Below the pieces are notes generated by a model. That model did no database searches. It had not been told where the DNA came from and saw only the letters and a list, made by a program, of their open reading frames with translations. Positions 23,640 through 35,431 of a stretch of 64,000 bases of DNA are shown here, piece by piece. Source of the stretch: Gnetum montanum (Eukaryota; Streptophyta; Gnetopsida; Gnetales; Gnetaceae); NCBI GenBank assembly GCA_015680685.1, contig MNCI01007731.1, forward strand, positions 257,751-321,750. Reading direction: 5' to 3'. Numbering within the stretch: the stretch's first letter is position 1; each line of letters opens with the position of its first letter. Made by a program: the position numbers and the translations under genes.

Positions 23640-24190
23640 GACTAGATTAAGGCTAGCAACCTTCCTACAAAAATATTTGATTTAGGAAGTCCACTCATTT
23701 ATCTACAGATTTTTGGACAAGAGCCCTGCAAAGATCTTCTTGACTCTAGTTCCAGAGTTAACCTCATCTCCCATGATATGCACAAGGCCTAGAACCTACC
23801 ACCTCTTAAGAAGAGCAACATCTATTTAGATTAGTAGATTGATCAATTACTGTCCCTTTGGAATTAGTAGAAGACATTGTGACTAGAGTCTTTGGGTGGT
23901 CCTATCTTGCTAATTTTCTAGTAATTAAGGTGGAAAATTGCAAAAGCAACTTCCCCATCATTATGGAAAGGGCTTGGTTAAGCAAGATTGATGAGAGAAT
24001 GGGAATAAGGGACCTCTCTTTAGAAATATCCAAGAAAAATGAGCTAGGAAAAATTGAGAAGAAGTGTATTCCATGCATTGTGTACAACGATAATAGGTGC
24101 AATTGCATGCAAAAGATTTGATCAATCAAAAGAACATACATTAAGACATGCAATCAGTGTGCGCAAGAAATTAATATTTAATGGTGTCTA
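23640..24190 (+). pseudogene. element B protease
   Basis: Frames around 23640-23860 read FDLGSPLIYLQIF, then LLDSSSRVNLIS with the catalytic Asp codon at 23742-23744, then NLPPLKKSNI. The open frame 23858-24121 continues with FLVIKVENCKSNFPIIMERAW and MGIRDLSLEISKKN. This is an aspartic protease domain and its C-terminal extension. The triad reads D-S-S instead of D-S/T-G. A further open stretch, 24259-24501, is the linker to reverse transcriptase. Confidence 0.75.
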
Positions 24191-24539
24191 TAGCAGCAGC
24201 CACAAAGTAGGAGGGCACCCAGTGGCTGATAGCTAATTTAGATAGCAGCACAATATGCATGGAGCTAACTGAGAGCTTAACATGTGCACATGTTGAAGGA
24301 ATGGATAAAATTAAACATGTTCATTTTCAACTCTCTAATGAAGATGATGATACTTGTTGGGGAGAGTTAGAGATCCCTAATCACTTCAAGGAGGAGCCCT
24401 TAGAACTAAAAACTTTGTCGACTGGTATGGAGTATGCATTTTCAAAGAATGGAAAATTGGTCGTCATTAATGCCAAAATTGCTCCTAAAAAAAGTTATTG
24501 AAAGTGGTGAATAAATGGTTAAAAGCCATTTCTTGGTGA

Positions 24540-25485
24540 TATCCAAAGCTAACAAGAATCGATTTAAGGATATGCTAGCATCACATCTACACTAACCTGG
24601 CCATGAAGTGTAGAAGGTAGCCACAGAGGTGGTTGAATACCAAATTAAAATAAATAATCAAAAAGGAGATTAAACAACTCCTCAAGATGTGGTTCATCTA
24701 TCTAGTTGCAGATAGTGACTGGGTTAGCCCACTCATTGTAGTACCAAAGAAGGGTGGAAAATGGTGGGTTTGCATCAACTTTAGGCTATTAAATATGGCA
24801 ACATTTAAAGATCATTTTCCCTTGTCATTTGTAGATAAAGTGTTAGATACCATATTCAGGCATTGTTATAATAGTTTATTGGATGGTTATAGTGGCTATA
24901 ACCAAATCTAAATTGCGCTAGAAGACCATGGCAATATAACATTCATGAGTCCCTAGGGGACTTTTGCATATTGTAGGATGTCATTTGGCCTATGCAATGC
25001 CCCTACAACATTTCAATGCTTGTTCCTAAGTATCTTTCAACAACAAATTAGTAATGGTGTTGAAGTCTTCATGGATGACTTCTCCACCTATGGAGTTACA
25101 TTTGACCAAGCCTTGGACCAACTTGAGCAAGTACTAAAAAGATGTGTAGAGGCAAACCTATGGCTCAATTGGAAAAAGATCCATCTCATGGTCCAAGAAG
25201 GCATTGTTCTAGGGCACAAAATTTCATAGAAAGGGATTAAGGTAGACCTAGAAAAGATAAGGGTCATCCAAGGAATAACATGTCAACTAGATACTATTAA
25301 AGATGTTTGGTCATTTCTTCGACACACTGGTTACTATTGTGATTTATTAAGAATTTCTCTAAAATTCCTAATTTGTTGGTAGAACTTATAAGGAAAGATG
25401 CACCTTTCATTTGGACTAAGCAATGTGAACATGCATTCCAACAATTAAATGAGAAACTTGTATAAACACCAATCCCACAAGTACA
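24540..25485 (+). pseudogene. element B reverse transcriptase (interrupted at its 3' end by element C)
   Basis: Open stretches 24687-24911 and 24978-25229 contain SDWVSPLIVVPKKGGKWWV, FRLLN, DGYSGYNQI, MSFGLCNAPTTFQ and VEVFMDDFSTYG, with the catalytic FMDD at 25068-25079 intact. LNWKKIHLMVQEGIVLGHKI follows. RNase H begins near 25300 in broken frames and is cut at 25485 by element C, resuming at 43981. The codons on the two sides join in phase across the insertion, which proves the split. Stop codons separate the open pieces. Confidence 0.9.
25481..25485. repeat. left target site copy of element C
   Basis: GTACA before the element C LTR, against GTACT at 43981-43985 after it: four of five bases match. 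The interrupted codon in element B predicts GTACT as the original. Confidence 0.75.
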
Positions 25486-27405
25486 TGTGATGATTAAAAA
25501 CATTAGTGGTTGGAACACCAAGAGGTCAATAGGTATATTGCTTAACCCTAAGTTTGTGTAAGGGTCCTGTTAGAAAACAAAAATGAGGTGTCCTAAAAGA
25601 TCTTGTTAATTAGATAGGGATTGGCAAGGTGTTATGACAACCATGTGTAAGAGGGGTTTATGTAGCGTTATGTGTGAGCACCAGGGCCAACTAAGCTAGA
25701 GTGTAGTAGGTGTCTTGATCTGAAAACAACAATGTAAGCATGTAGATATGTATGAAATAGCAAGAGAATACAAGTGTTATGCTGAATACCAAAGAAAAAT
25801 TCTTGCGAAATGCAACAAAACTTGAGAACAAAAGTGCACCACCCCAGAAAGGGGAGCGTAGCTATTGTAGGACAAGAGGTGAGAGAGGTACATAGTGTAC
25901 AAGTACGCATAGAGGTAGTGTAGCAGTGTAGTCATAGTCTCTAGGATGCTCGAGATGTGGAACTAATGGCTATTGTCGAGACTGAACTTATAGGGTTGGT
26001 TGTTGTCGTGTTCTATGGGCACAATGGTGGACTATGTTTTGGGAGGCGTCTAGGTGTGCAGCTTAGGTGCTCAAGTGCAAGAGTGCTAGGGATGCTCAAA
26101 AAGTTAAAATGCTCAACGTTGTTTTGATTTTCCAACCCCTAAAATCTTGAGTGTAGGGGTATTTATAGGACTAGGTTTAGCATGAAATGCAGATTAGGCA
26201 TCATGTGGAATGAGGGTTAGCACAAAATGTAGATTGGATGACACATGGAAATGAGGGTCAAATGGGGTTACATTGAACTTTGCTACACTCCCATGGGAGT
26301 AGCAAAGTGTTACACTCAAAAGAACTACAATAGGTCCTCAAAGAATGCTGAACTATGACTATACTACCAAGACTACATGTGCTAATATTTGAAAGACTGT
26401 AATGTACCTGTAAATAATGCGAAATAGTGCAACTTGGAGGTTACGTGTTGGGACTATGTCTTCCCCTCTTTTGAGTAGGATCAAGCATAGGAATAATTTT
26501 GGGGATAAATGGGGTTACAAAAGAGACAAAAATTGTTGATCTTGCTTACTAGAGGAAAGTTGGAACTAAGATGAAGGTTGATGCTAAGTTTTGGAGGCTG
26601 TTGGAGGCTTTTCTTCAGTGTCAAGTTGGCTACACTCTAGAGCATAATGCAACACTTAGTCAAATTTTGCAAAATCTTGATGTGCCACATTGGTTACACT
26701 AGCTACATTCTAGAGCATAACAAGGATACTTAACCAAAATTTGATAGAATCTACAATCTTCCTTCATGGTATGCTGGCTACACCCTAGGGTAAAGTAGAA
26801 GAGGCAGCCTCAGGAGTTAGAAAAATTGTCAAATGTTCCTTTCATGTTCATCTAGCTTAACATCTTCTTGCCTAACACTTAGGCAAAATTGGACATTGAA
26901 AAGTGTGCTACGTTGGCTATGCTAGAGAGTGTAGAAACCCAAAAAGATAGAAAATTTGCCAAACTATTTTTTCCATCCCAAGAAATCCTAGTAGCATCTA
27001 GCTTGGCACTTGGGAAAAAATTGGCCATTGGAACATGTGCTACATTGGCTATGTTGGGGAGCATAGCAAGTTTGAAAACCAAGGAAATAGAAATTTTTTT
27101 GAATTGTTTCGTTCATCCTAAGCAACCCTGACAACTTGTAGTTTGCCACTTGGAAAAACTGGCCATGGAATTATGTGTTATGTTGGCTATGTTGGGGAGT
27201 GTAGTAGGAATATTTAGAGTGTAGCAAGACACTTAGAAAACGTTTTATGCAACTGCTACTAACACTTAGAAAAATTTTTAGAATATGCCTTGATGCATGC
27301 TATGTTGGGAAGCATAACACCAACACTAAGAGAAAATTTTCGAAGTTTTGACACTTAGAAAAATTTGCAATTGAAGTGTTGAAGCCTAAAATTGGTGGTG
27401 TTTCA
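25486..27405 (-). repeat. 3' LTR of element C
   Basis: On the minus strand it begins TGAAACACC (27405) and ends ...TCATCACA (25486). A TATA box (TATAAATA, minus strand) lies at about 26160-26167. It contains an internal tandem repeat of 132-138 bp. It matches 42059-43980 throughout. Length 1920 bp. Two short frames on opposite strands at 26.9-27.1 kb are products of the tandem repeat, not genes. Confidence 0.9.
26883..27211. repeat. tandem repeat inside the element C LTR, about 2.4 copies of 132-138 bp
   Basis: The phrase ggacattg/ggccattg/ggccatgg recurs at 26891, 27023 and 27161. It is followed each time by a gctac.ttggctatg.t.g.gagcatag-type stretch and a ccaaa/gatagaaa phrase. The same array is present in the right LTR (from about 43468), so it predates the insertion. 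Each unit contains a short self-complementary gctatg...catagc segment. Confidence 0.7.
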
Positions 27406-27409
27406 TTGG

Positions 27410-27418
27410 CCCCTCTTT
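27410..27418 (-). other. polypurine tract of element C
   Basis: AAAGAGGGG on the minus strand, four bases before the 3' LTR. It fits the primer site for plus-strand DNA synthesis and fixes the element orientation as minus. Confidence 0.75.
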
Positions 27419-28968
27419 GTTGATGTCTGGAGGATTGGCTCGAGAGACATCGATAAAGAATACGAAACACCATGGCAAACAAGACACCAACACTTCCCAT
27501 TAGTGCCCAATTAGACAACATGTCACCATGATTGAGAGTGCTAAAGGAATAAAGTATGGTAGGGAGTAGGTTAAGAAGATGGATCAGAGGATAAAAAGTG
27601 GAAAAGATGCTTATTGTGCATGTAGCTATGGGATGCAGCACCATGATGGCTTGTTGCTAAGTTGTGATTCCTCCCTAGAATGTTTGTGAGGGAGTTACCA
27701 TATAGAGATGGCTTGCCCCTAATATTTTGACCTCTCATGGGAGTGCTTGTGAGATGGTCGATTAGGAGTTAGATCAGTTCAAAATGGTAACTTTACTTAC
27801 TCTTTTTTCTTTTTTTACTTGGGTAGTTGTTTTGTTCCATTTTTTTGAAATATTTTCTTCTCTTGTCTCCTTTTATTTTTGAAACTAGGAGATCTTTGTT
27901 GCTAGGTGGACTATGTGCTACTCAACAAAATGTTTAAAAGAAACAACATCGCATTTGTAGGATAGGTATTTCCTCCCTGGGATGAGTTGTGTTACATCCA
28001 CTTGGGCTTTGACTAGTCCACAAAGGCTTCCCATGGGACAAGTTGCATTACATCTATCATGGGTTCTGCAGTTGACTGAAGAAAAGGTGCCATGGGAATC
28101 AAAGAAGATTATAAGGAATGTGGGGAAAAATGTAAGGTAAATAGGGTAATGTAAATAGGTTATAGTGGAATAATAGGGATATGCACTCTTAGGTAGCTTG
28201 GCGAGTCAAAGTGAACACATCGGAGTAGTGTAGTGACTTGCCACTAAAGTGAAATGCATCTTTGAACAATTGTCACCAAGGCTTCACCTTGCAAAAGGAA
28301 CACAAAGAAAACAAGAAAAAAAAGCACATCATGTGAGATGAAAGTGAACTCTTTTTTGCAAGGGCACTGCAAGGGTTGCAAATGCTATGTTAGTTGTAGG
28401 TGCATGCAGTGTCCAAAGTAGGAAGGTTAGTGTAGGCACTTGTGGTAACAAGCTGCAAAAGCTCTAGCAACCACACTAGAAGTGAGAACCCAAGTGGCTA
28501 AAGGTGTTGGTGATGCAGGTGCTTGGGAGTCCTTAACAAGGAAAAGAGGTAGGAAACCCAACAGATTGGTAGAGGAGTAACTTGTTGGATGCTCTTCCTA
28601 GCCTAGGCAATGGTGAGGGCTAGAGGATGATAGTGTTGTGGCTAAGCCATAGAACCGTTGGTTCTCTAGAAAGTGATGCTGATGGTGAGAGCTCTGACCA
28701 AGATGATTGGTGATGGTGGTGATAGCTCTAGAAGGTCAGCAAGATGCTTGAAGGCATATCTAGAAGATCAATAAGATGTAGAGAATGGTGACACTACAAA
28801 TGTTCCAAAGGGTTTTTCCTTAATGATGTGAACTTCATCCTAGAACGACAATGTCCCATCCTAGCTTGCCCAAGAGGTGTGAGTAGGCAATTGATGGTGG
28901 AATGTATTCACACTTGCTTGTCTATAGAACTATGTTTGTTGAATTTTGAATGCTAAACTATGAACCCA
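27419..28968. other. 3' untranslated region of element C
   Basis: About 1.5 kb between the polypurine tract and the minisatellite. No motif-bearing frame on either strand. Contains a T-rich run near 27.8 kb and loose internal repetition around 28.7 kb. Confidence 0.5.
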
Positions 28969-29334
28969 GTTTTAAGTCTTGGTAGATAACATGCTATGCT
29001 AGTTTAAGGTCCTAGTAGACCGTGAACTTAGTTTAAGGTCCTAGTTGATCATGATGTGCTAGTTTAAGGTCCTAGTAGACTGTGAACCTAGTTTAAGATC
29101 CTAGGAGACTGTGATGTGCTAGTTTAAGGTCCTAGCAGACCACTGTGCTAGTTTAACATCATAGTGGATGATGGATCGACAGTTTAAGGTCATAGTGGAC
29201 CATGCTATGGGTGCCAGTTTAATATCATAGCCCAAGGACATTCTATGCTAGTTTAACATTGTAACAGATATTTTGTGCCAATTTAAAATTGTAATAGATT
29301 TTTTATGCAAATTTAACATTGTAGAGGACATTTG
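28969..29334. repeat. minisatellite of about 12 units, 29-35 bp each, in the 3' UTR of element C
   Basis: Units start with gtttaaggtcctagtagacc or a close variant and end with a gtgctatgcta-like phrase. Early units (29.0-29.15 kb) are most alike. Later ones change stepwise to gtttaacatcatag and then atttaacattgtag. Isolated units of the same kind occur at 34671-34705 and 37668-37712. Tandem repeats in this position are known for Tat/Ogre-group elements. Confidence 0.8.
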
Positions 29335-29342
29335 CTTACCTT

Positions 29343-29515
29343 GCTTTGTTGTTGGCATGGCATTGTGTACTAGGCATAGTATGGGTTTAGGTATGAGTGG
29401 TTGATTGGATTAGAAAATTCATTACCATCTAGTTCAGAAATATTGAATGCTCCATTGTCATAGGCCTTTATGACCAAGAAAGAACCTTCCCAATTAGTTG
29501 AAAATTTGTTTGCAA
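29343..29515 (-). pseudogene. element C pol C-terminal end
   Basis: Minus-strand frame reads ELANKFSTNWEGSFLVIKA, then DNGAFNISELDGNEFSNPIN and a YY-containing end. This is the usual end of Tat-like pol, an NWEGP-type motif followed by DG...PxN...YY. It continues the integrase at 31169 and upward; the solo LTR D separates the two pieces. Confidence 0.8.
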
Positions 29516-29520
29516 GTTCT

Positions 29521-31163
29521 TGTAGTGATCGAAAATGTCAACGACTGGAATAACGCCAAGGTCGGCGGACACAATAGTTCCAACCCCATGCCCATGGGAG
29601 GGTGGTGCTGGATGTATGTGAACACAGGGTGCCCTGAATGGTCTGGTTGATCAGACAGGGACTTACGTTGGCATCAATATAGCCTTTTGTACTATAAACT
29701 ATACGAGTTGCAGGATGGTGCTTGCAACGGAAAAATAAAGGGACTAAAAATGCAACAACAATGCGAAATAGTAAATAAACGTAAGTGCGACAATGATATG
29801 AGACAATGCTTGAAGGTAAAAAAACAAAAAATAATATGAGGAAGCTAGATAGTAAATAAGAAGTAATATGAGATATAGTTAGGAACATGCACCACTTTAG
29901 AGTTATAAATCTATCTGGTCAGGGAGTGGCACAGTCAGTTGCATGATGTGACAAAGTGCAGAAAGTCCCAAGAGTGACCAAAGCATGTCGGGAAATAGAA
30001 AAAATCATTGTGCGCTTGGGTATAGACTTCGCGTATATACAATGCAGGTGAGATCCTAACAAGATGGTAGGATGAGACCCCAAACTTTTCGCCAACCGAG
30101 AGAGGTTCCTTTTACAGATTCCTGGCCTCCCCTTTTCTTTTTCTTAATGTAAGATCACATGTATTTTTCTTTTTTGCTTCTTTTCTTGCAGACTGGGTCC
30201 CTTTTTGCATGCTATTTGATGGGCTATTTATAGCGTGGATGGTAGGAAAATGTGACCATTTGAATCTTATGTGTTGTAGACCTCCACTTCCTCACTGGCG
30301 CTACCTGGGCCATTTGTAACTATTGGGCTTGCCAGATTGTTGCGATGCAAGCAATAACTACGATCCTACTACATCATGACTACACCACCAGCTCCTAGAG
30401 GCATGTGCCAGCAACTCGATTGAGGTGGAGTGCATTGATGTTGCATGGCCACCTGCCTGTCACATTGTGTTTTGCTACGTGGCTTGCTTATCGTGGCGTG
30501 GCACCTTGCCGTGTGTCTTGCCGTATGTCACATACTTGCTACATGATGCTATGCTACATAGCATAGCAACTACGGAAATTTTGCTGATTTTCAACTTATT
30601 CTACCATAGGTTTTGCGGACTTTGCTAATTTTTCCTCCCCAACCGCCTTCCATCCCTTTTCGCAGGATTGCTACGCCTTGCTATGCCATGTAGCTTAGGG
30701 TAGCGTAGTAGCAGACATGGTCCGTCACTTCCTAGAAAAAAGAGACATCACTACAGAGCTCGAGATTGGGTGAGGGAGGCAAAGTTTTTGCTATGCTATG
30801 CTATATGTCATCACATAGTATGACATCTTGTTCCATCATTGTTTTCTAGGGCCTGCTACGCTACCCATCATAGCATAGCAAACTTTGTGACTTACCAAGT
30901 TTGTTTAACTACTTTTCCCATGCATATAGGTTACTGTCACTGATTCTGGACACTATTTCTGAGCAGGCTGTCGACTATTCAGACTACTTTGGTAGGCGAG
31001 CGAGTTGGTACAGAACTCGCCCATGCCTAAAGTAGAAAATTTAACAAACTTGCCATCCTGGACTTAGAACGTTCCTTCCCCGATGGACTGCCATGATGCT
31101 TGTGCAGACTGCAAGAGCCTAGTGAAGCCAGGATAACCCCACATTTTCTTTCAGGGTGTTTCA
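29521..31163 (-). mobile_element. solo LTR D, related to the element C LTR, with perfect 5-bp target duplication
   Basis: Flanked by GTTCT at 29516-29520 and 31164-31168. On the minus strand it begins TGAAACACC like the C LTR and ends ...ACTACA. The opening 150 bp on the plus strand parallel the C LTR (for example gattagacaaggactta against gatcagacagggactta). A minus-strand TATA box, CTATAAATAG, lies at 30224-30233. No internal domain or second LTR is present, so recombination between two LTRs has left one. It splits the C integrase C-terminus. The frames on it (29538-29888, 30425-30628) are not genes. Confidence 0.85.
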
Positions 31164-31168
31164 GTTCT

Positions 31169-32110
31169 TGAATGATCTTGAAGACCAGGTCCCCCTTCTT
31201 GATCAAGCATCGATGCTAATTGTGTTGATGTTTTTGCCATTGCTTTTCTTGGTATCACTCGATGCGATCAAGTGTTTGCATGTGCCCTTCCTCTATAGAG
31301 TCAAGGTTAATTGTTCTCAACTAATTATTATGAACCTCATTAATGATGCTTGAGAGGATCATGTGGATGGATGGGACCTACAATTCAAGAGGCAATATTG
31401 CTTCAGATTCATATACAAGGCTATATTGCATCTTACCAGTTTCTATACTACATGTTGTGCAGTAGGCCCACAATGCATAGACTAGCTATTCATGTCATCA
31501 TCATTTGCTACTACTAAGAATCCTCTTTAGAACATTAATGATGACTTTGTTCATAGCCTCTACTTGGCCATTCACGTATGGGTAGTACGATGATGAAAAG
31601 GAATATTTAATGCCAAGGTGTTTGCAGAAGGATTTAGTTTCTATACTACTAAATTGTGGCCTATTGTCTGTGACTATAGTCATGGGTAGACCAAATTATG
31701 TTATCTAGGATAAATTTGGAAACCTATTGAGACATTTTCTTCCTAAGGGAAATGACTTCAATTCACTTGCTAAAGTACTTGATTGTAGTAATGAAGAAGT
31801 TATGTCCTGAAAAATACTTAGGCATGATAGGTCCTATGATGTCCAACCTCCAACATTGGAATGGCTACATGATTAGCATAATATGCAGTTCAATGGGTGG
31901 CATGTGCATTAAGTTGCCATGTCATTGACACATGTCACATGTCTTGACCTTGGAAACGTAATTGCGCTCATGTAAGGCTAGTAGTAGTCTAAGCGTCTAA
32001 TTTTTGCTACCGTTACCCTAGGTGCTATATGACCTCCACATAGTCCCTCGTGGACATAATCAATGATTGTTTGTGCTTCACTACTGCTAACTTAGGTTAA
32101 TAGTATTCTA
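31169..32110 (-). pseudogene. element C integrase
   Basis: On the minus strand: the zinc-binding part with VHEGLCGGHIAPR near 32075 and KTCDMCQ near 31940, the core with WRLDIIGPIMPKY near 31850, then TIVTDNRPQF and YYPYVNGQVEAMNK in the open frame 31501-31683. The three catalytic residues (D, D, E) appear to be kept, although frameshifts separate them. The segment continues through YESEAILPLEL and KKGDLVFKIIQEL, where solo LTR D interrupts it. The remainder is at 29343-29515. Confidence 0.8.
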
Positions 32111-32424
32111 TTGTAAGATATATGACATAGGGTGCTATCACCTACAAGGATGTACTACCCCGATTATTTTGTCACTACATCCTTTTGGGTAGAGGTTAGG
32201 TGTTACAGAGGCTCACCCTTTTGGAGGTATGTTTTAATATCATCATACAACTCCTATGCATGAGCTGTGCTTGCTATGACTATGGATGCAATGCTTGTTG
32301 TTTGAGTAATACGTTTGGTGCAATCCATTATTAAAGTGGGTAAGGCAAAAAACATGTTAGATGCTATGCTTAAGGCTAAAGTGGCTAATGTGTTAGCAAT
32401 GGTATTCTTGTTATGGGGAATATG

Positions 32425-33120
32425 CTAGATATCTATGGTTGCAAACTGTTTGAGCAGGTGTTTTGCCAAATCACAGTAAGGTTGTAAATGTTGTGCTTTG
32501 TAAGCATAAACCTTTGTAACTTGGTTGACAACAAGTTGTGAATCACCTTGGATTGCTATGTTTTGGATTCCTAAATCACAAGCTACTAAGACACCTCTAA
32601 GGAGACTTTCACACTTTGCTATATTTTTGGTGTAAGGAAATGCAAAGTGATACACAAAGTTGGATCTCCTTGGAGGGGAATGTGATGACGGTAATGATAC
32701 TACCACCTTGTGAGGTTGAAGCATCATCAAAGTGTAAAATTGCCTCAAGGTTTGTAGGCACTTGGCTTATGCTATTAACATGTTGATCTGGAAATTCTAG
32801 ATTTATTGTTACTTGATTATCTATGGGTGAAGCTGTGAGGTGTGTGGCTATTGCTAGAACCTTCGTAGATGCTTGAGCTATGTAATGCAAGTGAAACTCT
32901 GTAGTGATTGCCTTCCACCATGTAATTTAGCTACTTTCATATATGTTTGTAGTAATCAACAGGAGTACTTTGCTTTTGTAGATAATGTTTACCTGACTAT
33001 AGAAAAGATAATGCCTTCATTTCTTAAGTGTGAAAACTAGGGCGAGGCAAGTCTTCTCTACATCATTGTATTTTGCCTTATGGGCCACTAATGCATGGCT
33101 TAAGTAGTAAACAAGGATCT
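32425..33120 (-). pseudogene. element C RNase H domains
   Basis: The open frame 32425-32748 carries LLRGVLVACDLGIQNIAIQGDSQLVVNQV, the pattern of the second, archaeal-type RNase H found in Tat-lineage elements, with the GDSQLV active-site phrase intact. Directly before it, FDDASTSQGG in the overlapping frame 32609-32890 is the domain start. The segment 33120-32900 holds the remains of the ordinary RNase H (KAKYNDVEKTCLAL). The dual arrangement supports the Tat/Ogre assignment. Confidence 0.75.
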
Positions 33121-33133
33121 TTGAGTCATCGTC

Positions 33134-34464
33134 TCACTTTTGGTAAAGCAAAGAAGCGATGGACGTGTATGAGGTTGCAAGGTAAATGTAGAATGACTTA
33201 TCTCCTTGTAGAGGGTAGACTATTAAAAGTTGAGCTAGCTCCTTTTTGAGGTTGTCAAATGCCTCTTGGCATTGAGTTGTCCACTCAAAGTGGACATCCT
33301 TTTTGAGAAAATGTTTCATTGGCTATAACTTATCAGTTAACCTTGTGATAAACCTACATATGAATTGCAATTTTCCTTGTAACCTACGTAGCTCCTTAAG
33401 GTTTGCCAGTGATGCTAAGTTAGTGATAGCCTTAACCTTATCGTGGTCTACATGTATACCTACTTCTAATACTACAAAGCCTAGCATGTGACAAATCTTA
33501 ATGCTGAAGACATACTTCTTAGGGTTTAGCCTAAGTTCATGTCTAAGGTAACATTTGATAATATAGCCCAAGTCATCCATGTGGTTGGACATTGCCTTGG
33601 ACTTAACTGCTATGTCATTAATGTACTCATTGAGCAAGTCTAGAAGATAATCACTAAAGATATATGTGATTGCATGTTAGTAGGTTGCTCCTACATTCTT
33701 TAGCCTAAAAGGCATCATTTTATAGCAAAACATAACCCAAGGGTTCATGAAGGTTGTGCTATGCTAGTGCTCTAGATTGATCTAAATTTGGTTGTACCTT
33801 GAGAACCTGTCCATGAAGGACAACAAGGCATGACCAGTTGTAGTATCGATGAGTTGGTTAATACTAGGCAATGAGAAATCATCTTTGATGATAAGCTTAT
33901 TAAGGTCCCAGAAGTCTATGAAAATGTGTATACTTCCATTTTTCTTAGGGACAATTACAATGTTTAAAATCCAGTCTACGTAGCTGACTACCAGATGAAA
34001 GTAGCTTTGTAAATCTTAGTGATTTCATTGCGTATTGCCAATGCCACTTTAGGCTTGATCTTGCAAGCTTTTTGCTTGACTTGCTTTACATTAGGATCAA
34101 GGATAATGTTATGTTGTATTATTCAAGGGTCTAGGCCTGGCATGTCCTTGTAAGACCATGCAAATGCTTTGATGTTATAGTTGACAACTTTTGAGATGCT
34201 TTGTTTGGTTTGAGGCTCTACCAAGGAGCTAAGATTCAATGTTTTTTCCTTGCCTTTACATGTTACTACAGGGACTTCAACTAGGGGATCCTTAGTTTTG
34301 TTGCCTACCTCTAGGTCTAGAGCTCTAACTAGATGGTCTAGCCAATCTAGAGATGTCTCTAGGGATGCTACGTTTGTGCCATAAGCCATGGGCTCAAAGT
34401 CTAGGAGTTCAATGTTTATGCATCTCATGGAATCACCATAAGGTCTAGTCAAGACTAAGGGCAA
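33134..34464 (-). pseudogene. element C reverse transcriptase
   Basis: Minus-strand frames: 34123-34464 (spacer before RT, ending AFAWSYKDMPGLDP), then VPKKNGSIHIFIDFWDLNK, FMDRFSRYNQI and MPFRLKNVGATY. The open frame 33323-33637 carries NEYINDIAVKS at the palm, where the first catalytic Asp of Y-x-D-D is now Asn (codons at 33614-33625). It continues with LNPKKYVFSI and LGFVV. The open frame 33134-33319 holds the connection region with QCQEAFDNLKKEL. DMPGLDP followed by VPKKNG is typical of Tat-type RT. It is inactive. Confidence 0.85.
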
Positions 34465-34670
34465 ATGAAGATGCTTGTATGCACTAATGCTACAATCGTA
34501 TCAAGAATCCTAAAAAACAAATTGAAAAATATCAAGTAGCACTTGTCCTAATAAAGTGAAATGCATAAAATAAAGAGAACAATGTCATGAAAATTCACCT
34601 AACTGTGTAGTTGTGGGATTAGGTAAGCAAGGATGTAAACTAATTTTGGGGCCTTAGTTAGCCCTAAAAT

Positions 34671-34705
34671 TGCTAGTTTAATGTCATAGTAGACCATGGA
34701 TTATG
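34671..34705. repeat. isolated unit of the 3' UTR minisatellite
   Basis: Contains gctagtttaatgtcatagta and then gaccatgg, matching units of the array at 28969-29334 in the same orientation. It lies just left of the antisense gene-like structure. Confidence 0.65.
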
Positions 34706-34952
34706 TAGGATGCATAAATTTAGGTAAGGTTTGGAAGCTTTTGAATGTGAAATTAAGCTAGGCATTTATTAGGCAATCAAAAAAATGCAAAAAAGTTTCT
34801 AAGTATGGGAACACTAGAAAAGTTAGAACATTTATTAAACTCTAGGTGCTACACTCATTTTGCATTATGCATAGGACATGGGATAGTCTTGCGTTACACA
34901 TGGGACATGTGACAATACCCAAGAGGGTGATGTGTCCTTCACCTTAAAAAAG

Positions 34953-34960
34953 TATAAATA
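34953..34960 (+). promoter_or_regulatory. TATA box of the antisense gene-like structure in element C
   Basis: TATAAATA in the context aaagtataaatagaag. It lies 159 bases upstream of an ATG at 35119 with a good context (caaccATGATG). Expected start of transcription is near 34990. It points opposite to element C. Confidence 0.55.
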
Positions 34961-35431
34961 GAAGTTTTACCATAGTCAACCTATCATTTTCAAAGTTGAA
35001 ACAAACAATAATTGAGCATAGCGTAGCCAAGGTGAAGGGAGTTAAAGTGTAGCAATAAAAAAGAGGAATTCAAAGTGTAGCAAAGCAGAAGAAGAAAGCA
35101 AGTGCATAGACACCAACCATGATGTGCCATAGTGAATGCCAACACCCCAACATCACGAACATGGATGAAGGAGAGTACACATTGAGATGGCTTCCTAAGG
35201 TGTATGTAGAGGATTTAAGGAAGACATTGTTAGCAAGGTAAGGTGCTAAGCTCTACCCTTGTGTTTTCTTTCTTTTCCTTGTTCACCTTGAGGTTTTGAG
35301 AATAGCCTACCTTAGGCAGGGACTACCATTGTTGTCATGGCCACTGTGCAGCCATGGCCAGGTGTAGGAGCAAATGTGATAGATTTTGTAAGCTTTTGGG
35401 TTTCTCAGATTTTCTATGCATGATTTTTGTA

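Noticed and set aside
26879-27131. Open frames on both strands at the same place
   Set aside because: Both cover the tandem repeat within the C LTR, where a period of 132 (divisible by 3) keeps frames open.
28969-29334. CRISPR-like array
   Set aside because: Units are contiguous and gradually diverging without unique spacers, and the context is a plant retrotransposon 3' UTR.
29538-29888. 116-residue minus-strand open frame
   Set aside because: Lies wholly inside solo LTR D and shows no protein motif.
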